From assembly GCF_946476835.1 (NCBI RefSeq), contig NZ_CAMKWA010000002.1, positions 124,001 to 188,000 of the forward strand: a stretch of 64,000 bases of DNA, given 5' to 3'. The position numbers and the translations under genes are program-made. Below the pieces are notes generated by a model, which did not search any database, was not told the origin of the DNA, and worked only from the letters and a program-made list of their open reading frames with translations. Of the stretch, positions 28,785 through 37,294 are shown in pieces. The first letter of the stretch is position 1. Each line of letters starts with the position of its first letter. The DNA comes from an uncultured Neokomagataea sp. (GTDB lineage Bacteria; Pseudomonadota; Alphaproteobacteria; Acetobacterales; Acetobacteraceae).

Positions 28785-28801
28785 TTTCTTGCTGCAAGAA
28801 A
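28785..28801. promoter_or_regulatory. Palindrome upstream of edd, candidate operator
   Basis: tttcttgctgcaagaaa has two perfect 8-bp arms around one central base. It lies in AT-rich DNA about 150 nt upstream of the edd start, where a promoter is expected. It does not match HexR or GntR consensus sites I know. It may also form a hairpin in RNA. Confidence 0.45.
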
Positions 28802-28871
28802 ATTTTTTATCTTAATTTTCCGACAGCACAGCTAGGAAAACGATTTATTTCCTTCCCGCATATCATAATGA

Positions 28872-28894
28872 TGCCATGACTTTTCTTCATGGCA
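28872..28894 (-). terminator. Hairpin after the acc-NIPSNAP operon
   Basis: A perfect 8-bp stem (tgccatga/tcatggca) with a 7-nt loop lies 20 nt beyond the stop codon of the NIPSNAP gene. No T run follows, so termination is only likely. Confidence 0.5.
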
Positions 28895-28913
28895 AACATT
28901 CACGAATTGTTTA

Positions 28914-29483
28914 TCAGTACCACGTCGATGCAGGCAGAGGCGACAAAAGCGCGTTCTCCATCCGCACCAAAAGCGGTGCAATAGCCGGTGGCCATTTACC
29001 CGTTTTCAAGGCTTCAGCACGAATATTACTCCGTGACTGTGCATCTTTATACGGCCATAGATGTGCAAAACGGGGCGTACCTTCCAAGGACACCAGAGCA
29101 CAGCATAACGGGGACAGCGTTTCCCGTGCGACCAAAGCGTGATTGAACAACTCAACCACCCCGCTCATTTTATCTGGATGCGCTTCGTAGCAGCGCCACT
29201 CATAAAGAGAACCATACGCCCCAGACTCTAAAACTGGCGTTACCACCCGCCAAGACGTCGCTTCTTCTCGGACCAGTACGTCCCGCGGTACATGCGCCAA
29301 AAGAGCCTGCCGCGCCTCACGCAACTGCTCAAGAGACTCCGCAAAACGCAACACCATAATCCGGTTCAGCGGGCCGGTCTCTGTCACCCAAAGACCAACC
29401 CCACTGCTGTTTTCCAACGTTGCCGCAACGCGGGAGACAAGACCAGGACGAATATCGAGAGTCAGTGTTTCCGCGTAACGCAC
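28914..29483 (-). CDS. NIPSNAP family protein
   Basis: A 189-residue protein with two dimeric alpha/beta-barrel (ferredoxin-like) repeats. The second has the NIPSNAP pattern YEWRCYEAHPDKMSGVVELFNHALVARE, and the first starts YAETLTLDIRPG. The GTG start has GAGGAA 6 nt upstream. It follows accC by 24 nt and looks co-transcribed with the fatty-acid genes. The biochemical role of the family in bacteria is not established. Confidence 0.8.
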   Translation of the reverse strand: MRYAETLTLDIRPGLVSRVAATLENSSGVGLWVTETGPLNRIMVLRFAESLEQLREARQALLAHVPRDVLVREEATSWRVVTPVLESGAYGSLYEWRCYEAHPDKMSGVVELFNHALVARETLSPLCCALVSLEGTPRFAHLWPYKDAQSRSNIRAEALKTGKWPPAIAPLLVRMENALLSPLPASTWY

Positions 29484-29507
29484 AGCGCTTTCCTCTACTT
29501 TAAAGCA

Positions 29508-30860
29508 TCAACCTTGTGGCGTTTGCGCCGCCACAAACTTTTCCAGCCAGTGAATCGTGTAATCACCCTTCTGGAATTGAGCATCTGCCAAAATCTTACG
29601 GTGCAGCGGGATTACGGTCTGAACCCCCTCCACAACGCATTCATCCAATGCACGCTGCATACGCGCGATAGCTTCTGCACGTGTCGGTGCATGAACAATC
29701 AACTTGGCAATCATGCTGTCGTAATATGGCGGAATACGATAGCCCGCATAAATCGCACTATCCATACGCACACCAAGGCCGCCCGGTGCATGAAAAACCT
29801 TAATCGTACCGGGGCTCGGCGCGAAAGTTTCCGGATTTTCTGCGTTAATGCGGCACTCAATCGCATGACCAGAGAACGTAATGTCCGACTGCTCATAACC
29901 GAGTTTCTCGCCCGCAGCGATACGAATTTGCTCACGCACCAAGTCCACACCACAGACCATTTCCGTCACGGGATGTTCAACTTGAAGACGCGTATTCATC
30001 TCGATGAAGCAGAACTGACCATCTTGATACAAAAACTCAAGAGTTCCTGCATTACGATAGCCCATCTTCGCCAGTGCATCTGTCGTCGTACGGCCAATTG
30101 CATCACGCTCTTCTGTCGTCAGGGCCGGTGAACCCGCCTCTTCCAACAGCTTTTGGTGACGGCGCTGCAAAGAGCAGTCACGCTCACCTAAATGCACAAC
30201 ATTACCATGCGCATCTGCAAGGATCTGCAACTCGATATGACGGGGACGATCCAGATATTTTTCCAGATAGACTTCATCATTCCCGAAAGCTGCACGCGCT
30301 TCCGTCCGCGCGACGCTCCAAGCTTCCTCGATCTCATCCGCTGTATGCGCAACTTTCATGCCACGCCCACCGCCGCCAGCAGCAGCCTTAATGAGAACAG
30401 GGTAGCCAACACGCTCCGCCACTTCTCGCGCTTCCGCAAGGCTAGCCAAACCGCCGTCAGATCCCGGCACCAATGGCACACCAAGCGCACGCATTGTCGT
30501 CTTCGCCGTGATCTTATCGCCCATCATACGGATGTGCTCACCCGTTGGACCGATAAAGGCAAGGCCGTGCTCTTCAACCGTTTCCGCAAAGGACGCGTTC
30601 TCAGACAAGAACCCGTAACCCGGATGAATAGCTTCCGCGCCTGTAATCGTTGCTGCTGACAAAATAGCAGCAACGTTCAGGTACGAATCACGCGCACTTG
30701 GTGGCCCGATGCACACAGCCTCATCGGCCAAGCGCACATGCATAGCATCAGCGTCAGCAGTTGAGTGCACAGCAACGGTTTTAATGCCCATCTCACGGCA
30801 GGCCCGGAGAATGCGCAACGCAATTTCGCCACGATTGGCGATGAGGATTTTAGAAAACAT
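29508..30860 (-). CDS. accC: Acetyl-CoA carboxylase, biotin carboxylase subunit
   Basis: AccC (450 residues) carboxylates biotin on AccB with ATP and bicarbonate. It opens [20 protein letters not shown]. The ATP-grasp glycine loop is [12 protein letters not shown], and [14 protein letters not shown] carries the catalytic Glu/Arg set. The ATG overlaps the accB stop codon by one base (TAATG), so the subunits are translated together. Confidence 0.97.
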   Translation of the reverse strand: MFSKILIANRGEIALRILRACREMGIKTVAVHSTADADAMHVRLADEAVCIGPPSARDSYLNVAAILSAATITGAEAIHPGYGFLSENASFAETVEEHGLAFIGPTGEHIRMMGDKITAKTTMRALGVPLVPGSDGGLASLAEAREVAERVGYPVLIKAAAGGGGRGMKVAHTADEIEEAWSVARTEARAAFGNDEVYLEKYLDRPRHIELQILADAHGNVVHLGERDCSLQRRHQKLLEEAGSPALTTEERDAIGRTTTDALAKMGYRNAGTLEFLYQDGQFCFIEMNTRLQVEHPVTEMVCGVDLVREQIRIAAGEKLGYEQSDITFSGHAIECRINAENPETFAPSPGTIKVFHAPGGLGVRMDSAIYAGYRIPPYYDSMIAKLIVHAPTRAEAIARMQRALDECVVEGVQTVIPLHRKILADAQFQKGDYTIHWLEKFVAAQTPQG

Positions 30861-31315
30861 TATTCGATGATCGCCAACTTCTCACCGAATTCAACCGGCT
30901 GACCCGATTCGACCAAGTACTTCGTCAGTGTACCCGCGCGCGGCGCTTTAATCTGATTAAACGTCTTCATCGCTTCAATCAGCATAATGGTCTGACCAGC
31001 CGAAACGGACTGCCCTTCCTGCACAAAAGCAGGCGCAGACGGATCTGGCGACAAATACGCAACACCGACCATCGGGCTCGGCACGGCGCCAGGATGATCT
31101 GCAGGAGCAGCGGCTGGCGCTGCCGGTGCAGGAGCGGCCACGGCAGCCGGTGCCGCAACTGGTGCCGGCGCAGCAACCGCCTGAACAGGAGCAGCGCTAC
31201 GCGCTACGCGAATCCGACTATCCTGCTCTGCAATTTCAATTTCGGTAAGGCCGGTATCGGTCAGAATCTCGGCCAATGCCCGAATGGCATCTTTATCCAC
31301 GAGCATACGGCTCAT
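30860..31315 (-). CDS. accB: Acetyl-CoA carboxylase, biotin carboxyl carrier protein
   Basis: AccB (151 residues) carries the biotin on Lys117 in EAMKTFNQ, the family's biotinylation motif. An Ala/Pro-rich swinging linker spans about residues 42-75. The biotinyl domain includes the thumb-like segment typical of bacterial AccB. The ATG overlaps the aroQ stop codon (ATGA). Confidence 0.97.
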   Translation of the reverse strand: MSRMLVDKDAIRALAEILTDTGLTEIEIAEQDSRIRVARSAAPVQAVAAPAPVAAPAAVAAPAPAAPAAAPADHPGAVPSPMVGVAYLSPDPSAPAFVQEGQSVSAGQTIMLIEAMKTFNQIKAPRAGTLTKYLVESGQPVEFGEKLAIIE

Positions 31316-31761
31316 CCTTCGTCTTCGATCAGGTCAGTAATTGCTTGGAGCGCATGGGCATAACCCCGCACACCGAGCCCACAGATTACACCAATTGCAG
31401 CCTGTGAAACATAGGTGTGATGTCGGAATGCTTCCCGGCGGTGAATGTTGGATATATGCACCTCGATAACAGGCAGATCGACGGATAAAAGCGCGTCCAG
31501 CAATGCTATCGACGTATGCCCATAAGCCGCAGGATTAATCACAATCCCGTCAAACCGCCCTCGGCACTCCTGCACCCAAGACACGAGTTCGCCTTCGATA
31601 TTCGTTTGCCGAAAATCGATACCAACATCCAACCGCTCAGCCGCCTGAATACAGATCTGCTCCACATCATCAAGCGTGGCAGATCCGTAGATTCCCGGCT
31701 GGCGCAAGCCAAGCATATTCAAGTTTGGGCCGTTCAAAACGGCAATGTGCGGGCGTCTCAT
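31312..31761 (-). CDS. aroQ: 3-dehydroquinate dehydratase, type II
   Basis: AroQ (149 residues from the ATG at 31761) dehydrates 3-dehydroquinate in the shikimate pathway as a dodecamer. NGPNLNMLGLRQPGIYG carries the catalytic Tyr and the mobile loop, NPAAYGHTSIALLDAL the substrate site, and HISNIHRREAFRHH the catalytic His. The frame is open to 31788, but the family start is just before IAVLNGPNLN. It leads the accB-accC operon, a common alphaproteobacterial order. Confidence 0.95.
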   Translation of the reverse strand: MRRPHIAVLNGPNLNMLGLRQPGIYGSATLDDVEQICIQAAERLDVGIDFRQTNIEGELVSWVQECRGRFDGIVINPAAYGHTSIALLDALLSVDLPVIEVHISNIHRREAFRHHTYVSQAAIGVICGLGVRGYAHALQAITDLIEDEG

Positions 31762-31940
31762 TAAGCCGCGCGATAGCACTTTCAGCACGATTGCGAAAGC
31801 ACCATCGCCCTAAAACTGCCGTTTTTAAACGTTCAACATCAGGACATGGGTGCTATTCCATGCTACGTGTAAGGACTTTCCGCCCTATCCCATTCACTGG
31901 AGAAGAACTACTTGCGGTGCCATTTTCGCCTCTAAAGCAC

Positions 31941-32552
31941 ATGAATATCACGCATAAGCTCTGCGCCCTGCTCCTCATCGGCCTCATTCTTCCGATGTCA
32001 GTCATGGCAGATGATACCCCGCCAGATGCCGGTTCAGCGCAACCCGTCCACACAAGCTGGGCCGATTCTGTGCGTTCGGCATTGGCACACAGAACGCAGC
32101 GCTTAAAAGATGATGCCAAGTGGACACAACAAGGCGTTGCTAGTTGGTATGGGCGTCAATTCCATGGTCGCCGCACAAGCTCAGGTGAAATTTTCAATAC
32201 CAACGCGCTTACAGCAGCACACCGCACACTCCCCATCGGGACCAAGCTCAAAGTCATGTCCGAAGACACGGGACGCTCCGTAATCGTCACTGTAAATGAT
32301 CGTGGCCCCTTTAATAGCCGCGTCATCGACTTGTCTCACGCTGCGGCATCACAACTCGGCATGCTCAATAGCGGCACGGCGCATGTAAAAATAGCGCGTG
32401 TCACAGATGCAAAAACTGAGGATGCCCCAGTAGAAGTTGCAGATGCTGGCCCGGCTACGCCCGAACCTATCCATCACGTCACGCATCAACATATCATAAC
32501 GCACCACGCTAGCGTGCGCCGCCCGCATAAAGCAGCACACGTCCGGCACTGA
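31941..32552 (+). CDS. RlpA-like septal/envelope protein
   Basis: About 203 residues. A Sec signal peptide (MNITHKLCALLLIGLILPMSVMA) sets the start at 31941, though the frame is open further upstream. The double-psi beta-barrel has GVASWYGRQFHGRRTSSGE, TAAHRTLPIGT and VNDRGPFNSRVIDLSHAAA, the RlpA signature with its catalytic Asp. Such proteins are lytic transglycosylases acting on denuded glycan. It lacks both a lipobox and a SPOR domain and ends in a His-rich tail (about 10 His in the last 45 residues). Confidence 0.88.
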   Translation: MNITHKLCALLLIGLILPMSVMADDTPPDAGSAQPVHTSWADSVRSALAHRTQRLKDDAKWTQQGVASWYGRQFHGRRTSSGEIFNTNALTAAHRTLPIGTKLKVMSEDTGRSVIVTVNDRGPFNSRVIDLSHAAASQLGMLNSGTAHVKIARVTDAKTEDAPVEVADAGPATPEPIHHVTHQHIITHHASVRRPHKAAHVRH

Positions 32553-32571
32553 ACGCGCTTAGGCAAAATCG

Positions 32572-33687
32572 TTACCCGTTTTCACTCGCCAAAGCCGCTT
32601 CTTCCGTCACAGGATCTGCTCGCTCTATGCCAGCAATGCGCGGCTGTATACCCTTCCGGCGATCTTCTAGGGCTGCGTTTAACTCAGCCCCGACCAGCAC
32701 GACATACGCACTTACAAAAAACCACATCATGATCGCAGCCACCGCCCCTAAAGGCCCATAAGTCGCGCCATAGCTCGCAAAATGCCCGACATACCAAGAG
32801 AAACCCATCGAACTGAGCACCCACAGCACCGTCGAAAGCAAAGACCCGGGGAATACCCATCGCCACCCCCCTGCGGCGTAACAAGGCCCAAAGCGATAGA
32901 GTAAACTCATCGCAACAAAAACAAACAGCAACATCAAAACCGGCGCTGCAATATGCACCACCATGGGGGCACCATAGGACACCAAAAAATCAAATGGTGG
33001 TGGCAATGTCCGAAGCCCAAAAACATGCAGCAAAATTTTTGGTAAATGATCAATCAGAGCAGGCGCAGCAACCATTAAGGCCAATGTCAAAGCCGCGCCC
33101 AAAATCGTCATTAGGGTGGCCCCTAAGGCAAGCACTTGAAACTTAATGAAGCCCCGCGTCTCATCCACATTATATGCCATGTTCAAAGCGGAAAGGATGG
33201 CCTTCGTACTCGCAGAAGCAGACCACAACGCGATGGACAAAGAAATAACCAGCCCAATCGTCAACGATGAGTGAGGCTGACTAACCAGTTGGTGAATACG
33301 GTCCCCAATTAATGAATAAGCTGCTTCCGGTAAAATATGCTGCAAAACCTGCAATTGTGGCTCAACCGTTTGCAGGTCAAACACCAATCCATACATAGAA
33401 ATCAAACTACTAATCGCAGGAAACATCGAGAGCGTCGCATAAAAAGCGCAACCTGCAGCCGAAATAGAGGTCTGCGTAGACCGCACCTCCGACACAACCT
33501 GCCGTAGAACTAACTTCCACCCTCCGCCTGACATAGCAATCGGTGAGCGGGCGCCTGTTCCTGGTGCCTCTGGCCCTAATTGTCGCGCTATACGCACACC
33601 TTCTTCATCCGGCTTCGCTGGCACCACAGAGCCCGAATCAGGTGATTGCAAAGAATGGTCAGCCGGAGAATCTGGGGATGGCTTCAC
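32572..33687 (-). CDS. YihY/BrkB family inner-membrane protein
   Basis: 371 residues with about six membrane segments and the BrkB-type motif AAGCAFYATLSMFPAISSLISMYGLV followed later by RFGPCYAAGGWRWVFPGSLLSTVLWV. The first 55 residues are hydrophilic and probably cytosolic. Start is a GTG with GAGGG 8 nt upstream. The family was once linked to tRNA processing (RNase BN) in error, and its real role is open. It is convergent with rlpA with only 19 nt between. Confidence 0.88.
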   Translation of the reverse strand: MKPSPDSPADHSLQSPDSGSVVPAKPDEEGVRIARQLGPEAPGTGARSPIAMSGGGWKLVLRQVVSEVRSTQTSISAAGCAFYATLSMFPAISSLISMYGLVFDLQTVEPQLQVLQHILPEAAYSLIGDRIHQLVSQPHSSLTIGLVISLSIALWSASASTKAILSALNMAYNVDETRGFIKFQVLALGATLMTILGAALTLALMVAAPALIDHLPKILLHVFGLRTLPPPFDFLVSYGAPMVVHIAAPVLMLLFVFVAMSLLYRFGPCYAAGGWRWVFPGSLLSTVLWVLSSMGFSWYVGHFASYGATYGPLGAVAAIMMWFFVSAYVVLVGAELNAALEDRRKGIQPRIAGIERADPVTEEAALASENG

Positions 33688-33741
33688 TCGAATACGCCCT
33701 CAATAATGTATCATTCTAAAAACAGCCACATAGCTGCAGAA

Positions 33742-33756
33742 AACCTGCAACAGGTT
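33742..33756. promoter_or_regulatory. Palindrome between brkB-like gene and the decarboxylase leader
   Basis: aacctgcaacaggtt has perfect 6-bp arms and a 3-nt centre. It lies in the intergenic region shared by the two divergent units and may be an operator; no known regulator site is matched. Confidence 0.35.
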
Positions 33757-33764
33757 ACGCATTA

Positions 33765-34074
33765 CAATGCTTTATCGTTGCATATTTCTTGCAGGGTATG
33801 AGCCAAATAGGACCAAAAAGACACGGTTTTCCTTACGCATGCGGATTGGTCCTGTTTTCTACTTGCGATTCATACAAGATCGTTTAATACCCCGCGTCAC
33901 GCAGCAACGCACGTGCCACTGGCCCTCTGAAGGTTACGCAACGACGTCAAGCGTTCTGGCTTAAGGGGCTCATTTTTTGGGTTTCCAGCTTTCGCCGGTC
34001 CGTTCGACCGTTTCGCAACACACTCGCAGGGCGAGAGCGATCCCTGTTGAGTATGATTTGGGGAATTTGAGTGC
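33765..34074 (+). promoter_or_regulatory. Structured leader of the ornithine decarboxylase gene (speF-like)
   Basis: About 300 nt separate the divergent promoter area from the decarboxylase gene, and they are rich in pairing. An 8-bp stem joins 33809-33816 to 33846-33853. A possible terminator pairs 33921-33926 with 33964-33970, followed by TTTTTT at 33973-33978. Further small hairpins lie at 33995-34009 and 34027-34046. Near the gene, 34058-34063 can pair with 34081-34086 and would cover the ribosome binding site. Short frames run through it, one of them (33839-33964) ending inside the possible terminator. Alphaproteobacterial ornithine decarboxylase genes are known to carry the 'speF' RNA motif; I place this leader there by position, not by alignment. 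Confidence 0.5.
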
Positions 34075-35214
34075 ATGACTCCCAAAATCACTCGTTTCTT
34101 GACTGAACAACAACCCGCAACGCCGTGCCTCGTCGTCGATCTCGACGTCGTGGAGCAGCAATACCATAGCTTAACCACAGCTATCCCGCAGGGACGCATT
34201 TTCTACGCTGTCAAAGCAAACCCAGCCCCCGCAATTCTAAAGCGTCTTTCCGCTTTGGGATCATGCTTTGACGCCGCATCGATCCCTGAGATCGAAATGT
34301 GCTTGGCCGCTGGCGCTAAGCCCAGCCAAGTCTCTTATGGCAATACCCTTAAGAAGGCTGAGCATATCCGCCAAGCCCACGCTATGGGCATTGACCTCTT
34401 CGTTTTTGACAGCGCAGAAGAACTGGAAAAAATCGCCGCAAACGCCCCTGGCGCACGCGTTTTTTGTCGCCTCGCCGTCGAAAATGAAGGCGCTGACTGG
34501 CCCTTATCACGCAAATTCGGCACCACGACCGCACATGCGGGCGACTTAATGCGCCGCGCCCCCTCTCTTGGTCTGCATCCTTATGGCCTGTCTTTCCACG
34601 TTGGAAGCCAGCAAACAGGTGCTGCCGCCTATGATCGTGCCATTGATATCGCTGGCGCCCTCTATCGTAGCCTACGAGCAGACGGCATCGACATCCGCAT
34701 GCTAAACCTCGGCGGGGGTTACCCAACCAGCTATAACCGTAATGTCCCCGGCGTAGAAACATTCGGCAATACCATCACAGCAGCACTTGACCGTAACTTC
34801 CCAGAAGCTCACCCAGAACTTCTGCTGGAACCCGGGCGCTACATGGTTGGTCGTGCCGGCGTTGTTTCCACAGAGGTGATCTTGGTCAGCAAACGAGGCG
34901 GAGCCGAAAAAGATCCGCGCTGGGTCTATCTTGATATCGGACGCTTTGGCGGACTAGCAGAAACCGAAGGCGAAGCTATTCGCTACATCTTCCGCACGCC
35001 ACATGATGATAACGACGCCACACGCTCTCCCTGCATTGTTGCAGGTCCAAGCTGCGATGGCGTGGACATCATGTATGAGAAAAATCGCGTTCCACTACCC
35101 AACGCACTCACGAGCGGTGATCGAATCGAGATTCTCGCAACCGGGGCCTATGTCTCAACATATTGCTCCACCGGTTTTAACGGTTTTCCACCTCTCAGCG
35201 AACATTATATCTAA
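34075..35214 (+). CDS. Ornithine/lysine decarboxylase, fold type III
   Basis: 379 residues, PLP-dependent, alanine-racemase-like barrel plus beta domain. Lys47 in FYAVKANP binds PLP; HVGSQ (His175) stacks on the ring; GGGYP (213-217) and EPGR hold the phosphate; Cys327 in PSCDGVD and the late Tyr in GAY complete the active site across the dimer. This is the eukaryotic-like ODC group common in alphaproteobacteria, making putrescine from ornithine. Lysine use is possible too. GGGGAA lies about 10 nt before the ATG. It stands alone, so the leader probably controls it. Confidence 0.92.
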   Translation: MTPKITRFLTEQQPATPCLVVDLDVVEQQYHSLTTAIPQGRIFYAVKANPAPAILKRLSALGSCFDAASIPEIEMCLAAGAKPSQVSYGNTLKKAEHIRQAHAMGIDLFVFDSAEELEKIAANAPGARVFCRLAVENEGADWPLSRKFGTTTAHAGDLMRRAPSLGLHPYGLSFHVGSQQTGAAAYDRAIDIAGALYRSLRADGIDIRMLNLGGGYPTSYNRNVPGVETFGNTITAALDRNFPEAHPELLLEPGRYMVGRAGVVSTEVILVSKRGGAEKDPRWVYLDIGRFGGLAETEGEAIRYIFRTPHDDNDATRSPCIVAGPSCDGVDIMYEKNRVPLPNALTSGDRIEILATGAYVSTYCSTGFNGFPPLSEHYI

Positions 35215-35225
35215 GAACCACGATC

Positions 35226-35253
35226 ATTCCCCCGCACGTCAACGCGGGGGAAT
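35226..35253. terminator. Hairpin terminator after the decarboxylase gene
   Basis: A perfect 10-bp GC-rich stem (attcccccgc/gcgggggaat) with an 8-nt loop stands between two convergent genes. A short TTTT follows 8 nt later on the plus strand. Confidence 0.75.
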
Positions 35254-35265
35254 AGACGGTTTTCG

Positions 35266-35862
35266 TTAAACGCCCTCACCAGAACGCGGCAACCAGTGCC
35301 CTGCACCTGCCATACATTCTGCCAAAAGCGTTAAAGCGGTGAGCACCTGCCCTACCGCGACATGATTAGACAACAGTCCACCTAAAATCTGACGCGCTTT
35401 ATCCGTATCATCATTCTGCGCGGCCCGTACAACATTCACCAGCGCATCTTCTGTTGTCGTTAGCGTCTGAGCACCAGGACGGGAAATATTAAGCTCAGGA
35501 TGGTCTACTTGCTGTAAAAGCGTTTGTGCATCCGAGAATGCCTGCTCTGCAGCATCAAATAACGGTGCAAATACATCTGGAAACATACCATCTGTCGTGC
35601 GTGTTTCCCGGCATGGTGGCATCCGGAAATGCCCTGACAGACAGCGAATACTCCACAATGCCAGACGTTCACAGCAGCACATATCCGTCAAACTCGATAC
35701 AACCCGACTCTCACTTTGCAGATGAGACGGGGCTTGCGGATATCTTGCCTTATTCACGCGTGGATGCGCCAAACGATCAAGGCCGCGCCATTGAGCCGAG
35801 GCGACCGATAGAGTTGGCTGAAACGCGATGTTCTCAGAGGCAAGGGCAGTAAAACGAGGCAT
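35266..35862 (-). CDS. Hypothetical protein, about 198 aa
   Basis: I do not recognise this protein. The N-terminal half is polar, with a Cys-rich stretch (DMCCCERLALWSIRCLSGHFRMPPC, around residue 60-85). The C-terminal half is helical (FDAAEQAFSDAQTLLQQVD... DALVNVVRAAQNDDTDKARQILGGLL). No signal peptide or membrane segment is visible. GGAG lies 9 nt before the ATG at 35862; an ATG at 35871 abuts that site. A Fur-like box lies 40 nt upstream, so iron may control it, and the clustered Cys could bind metal; both are inference. Confidence 0.6.
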   Translation of the reverse strand: MPRFTALASENIAFQPTLSVASAQWRGLDRLAHPRVNKARYPQAPSHLQSESRVVSSLTDMCCCERLALWSIRCLSGHFRMPPCRETRTTDGMFPDVFAPLFDAAEQAFSDAQTLLQQVDHPELNISRPGAQTLTTTEDALVNVVRAAQNDDTDKARQILGGLLSNHVAVGQVLTALTLLAECMAGAGHWLPRSGEGV

Positions 35863-35901
35863 GGGAAACATCTCCGAATCTCAATAGACCACCCTTTTAA
35901 A

Positions 35902-35916
35902 TGAGAATGATTTGCA
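35902..35916 (-). promoter_or_regulatory. Fur-like box
   Basis: tgagaatgatttgca fits the 7-1-7 Fur consensus tgataatnattatca at 11 of 14 defined positions. It lies 40 nt upstream of the preferred start of the hypothetical gene, in a promoter position. One site in AT-rich DNA can arise by chance. Confidence 0.4.
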
Positions 35917-35943
35917 CCTTCAACTGAAAAATACGTTACTTAT

Positions 35944-35984
35944 GAAAAAGGCGGCCCTTCCTCTCACCGAAGAAAGCACCGCCC
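35944..35984 (-). terminator. Rho-independent terminator of the moeA-like gene
   Basis: Read on the minus strand, a stem of about 12 bp (ggcggtgctttct against aggaagggccgcc, one mismatch) is followed at once by TTTTT. It lies 20-60 nt beyond the moeA-like stop codon. Confidence 0.75.
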
Positions 35985-36005
35985 CACATCACAATGCTTG
36001 GCAGA

Positions 36006-37229
36006 TCAAACAGGAAAAAACGGAACAGCCCCAATGCGTGGCTCAACCCCGTCTATAACCCCTTCAATTTCTACAAAACCGTCCACATCCAACAAAGAAC
36101 CGAACTCACCCGAAACCACAATATCCTTAGGATACGCCATGGCACGGCCTGTCTCGTCATACTGCACGCCCACGGCAACAAACCGCGTCAACCCATTCAG
36201 TGCTGGCACATGCTCAGCCAACGCTACACGCGGCGGCGTGCTCATGCAGCGCTTTTGCCCCCGCTTTAACAGCGGCAGAACATAACGGCGCATACACACC
36301 GTCACCCCTACTGGATCTGCTGGCAAACCAAAAATGCGTTGCCCTTCTGGCCCAACCCCAAACCAAAAAGCAGACCCCGGTTCCTGAGCAACACCATCAA
36401 AAACAACTGTGACACCCAGATCTTCTAGCGCATTCGCCACAGCACTAGGTTTCCCGAAAGGACCACCCTCTCCCAGAATAAGCACATCATGCGTTGCCAA
36501 CTCTTCTGCTAATGCTTCACGCACATCTTTCACATTATTCGCAACATGGCGGCGCTGTCCGCGCTTAAATCCAAACCCATGTAGCGCCCCCGTGATGGCA
36601 TATTCACTCGAACGGCGCAGTTGCCACGGCTCTAAAGGCTCATCATCTTCTTCGCTGTCCACAGGGACCAAGCTGTCCCCCACAGCAAACACACCGATAG
36701 AAGGGTCAGCAGAAACCGTAACATCACTCACACCATTGGCGGCCAACACCGCAAGAACTGGCCAGCGCAACACCATTCCCGGTTCCAGCAGAGGAGCCTG
36801 TGCCTGACAGACATCTCCTTGCCGGTCTACAAACGCACCTTCCGCCGGCATATTATCCGCCGGAATAAATATACCATTCTCCCCGCGCTTAACACGCTCA
36901 CCCGGTATAACCGTGTCGGCACCATCCGGCAGTATTGCGCCCGTCATGATCTCCAAGCAAACATCACCATCAGGAAGAAACAGCGGTGCTGTCCCTGCAC
37001 GCTGCAAGCCTGCAACACGCAAATTTCCGCTCTCAGGAACATCTGACCAGCGCACAGCAAAACCATTAACCGCCGCACGATCACAAGGTGGCTGATCGCG
37101 CTCTGCCCGCACAACCTGGCGCAACGTGCGCCCTACCGCTTTATTTAACGGCACCTGAATAGTGCCAAAATCCCCAGCACGTTCCCATACGAGGGCCTCA
37201 GCACGAGAAACGGTGATTAACGCGTTCAT
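36006..37229 (-). CDS. MoeA-like molybdopterin molybdenumtransferase, diverged
   Basis: 407 residues with the MoeA domain order: N-terminal DRAAVNGFAVR, then MTGAILPDGADTVIPGERV, then the MogA-like domain and a C-terminal beta barrel. MoeA inserts molybdate into adenylylated molybdopterin. Two signatures are altered. The usual GGVSxG loop reads GEGGPFGKPS, and GLPGNPVS reads GLPADPVG. No other molybdenum cofactor gene is nearby. It is either a divergent true MoeA or a paralogue with another role; I cannot decide. A terminator follows the stop codon. Confidence 0.8.
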   Translation of the reverse strand: MNALITVSRAEALVWERAGDFGTIQVPLNKAVGRTLRQVVRAERDQPPCDRAAVNGFAVRWSDVPESGNLRVAGLQRAGTAPLFLPDGDVCLEIMTGAILPDGADTVIPGERVKRGENGIFIPADNMPAEGAFVDRQGDVCQAQAPLLEPGMVLRWPVLAVLAANGVSDVTVSADPSIGVFAVGDSLVPVDSEEDDEPLEPWQLRRSSEYAITGALHGFGFKRGQRRHVANNVKDVREALAEELATHDVLILGEGGPFGKPSAVANALEDLGVTVVFDGVAQEPGSAFWFGVGPEGQRIFGLPADPVGVTVCMRRYVLPLLKRGQKRCMSTPPRVALAEHVPALNGLTRFVAVGVQYDETGRAMAYPKDIVVSGEFGSLLDVDGFVEIEGVIDGVEPRIGAVPFFPV

Positions 37230-37294
37230 AAAGCGGGCTTATCCTCATCGTACCCAATGTTAGGAGACGCCCCCCATTGGAGATATTGGCATGT

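Noticed and set aside
29292..30131. Plus-strand frame of 279 codons over accC and the NIPSNAP gene
   Set aside because: Antisense to two supported genes; the composition is that of a shadow frame.
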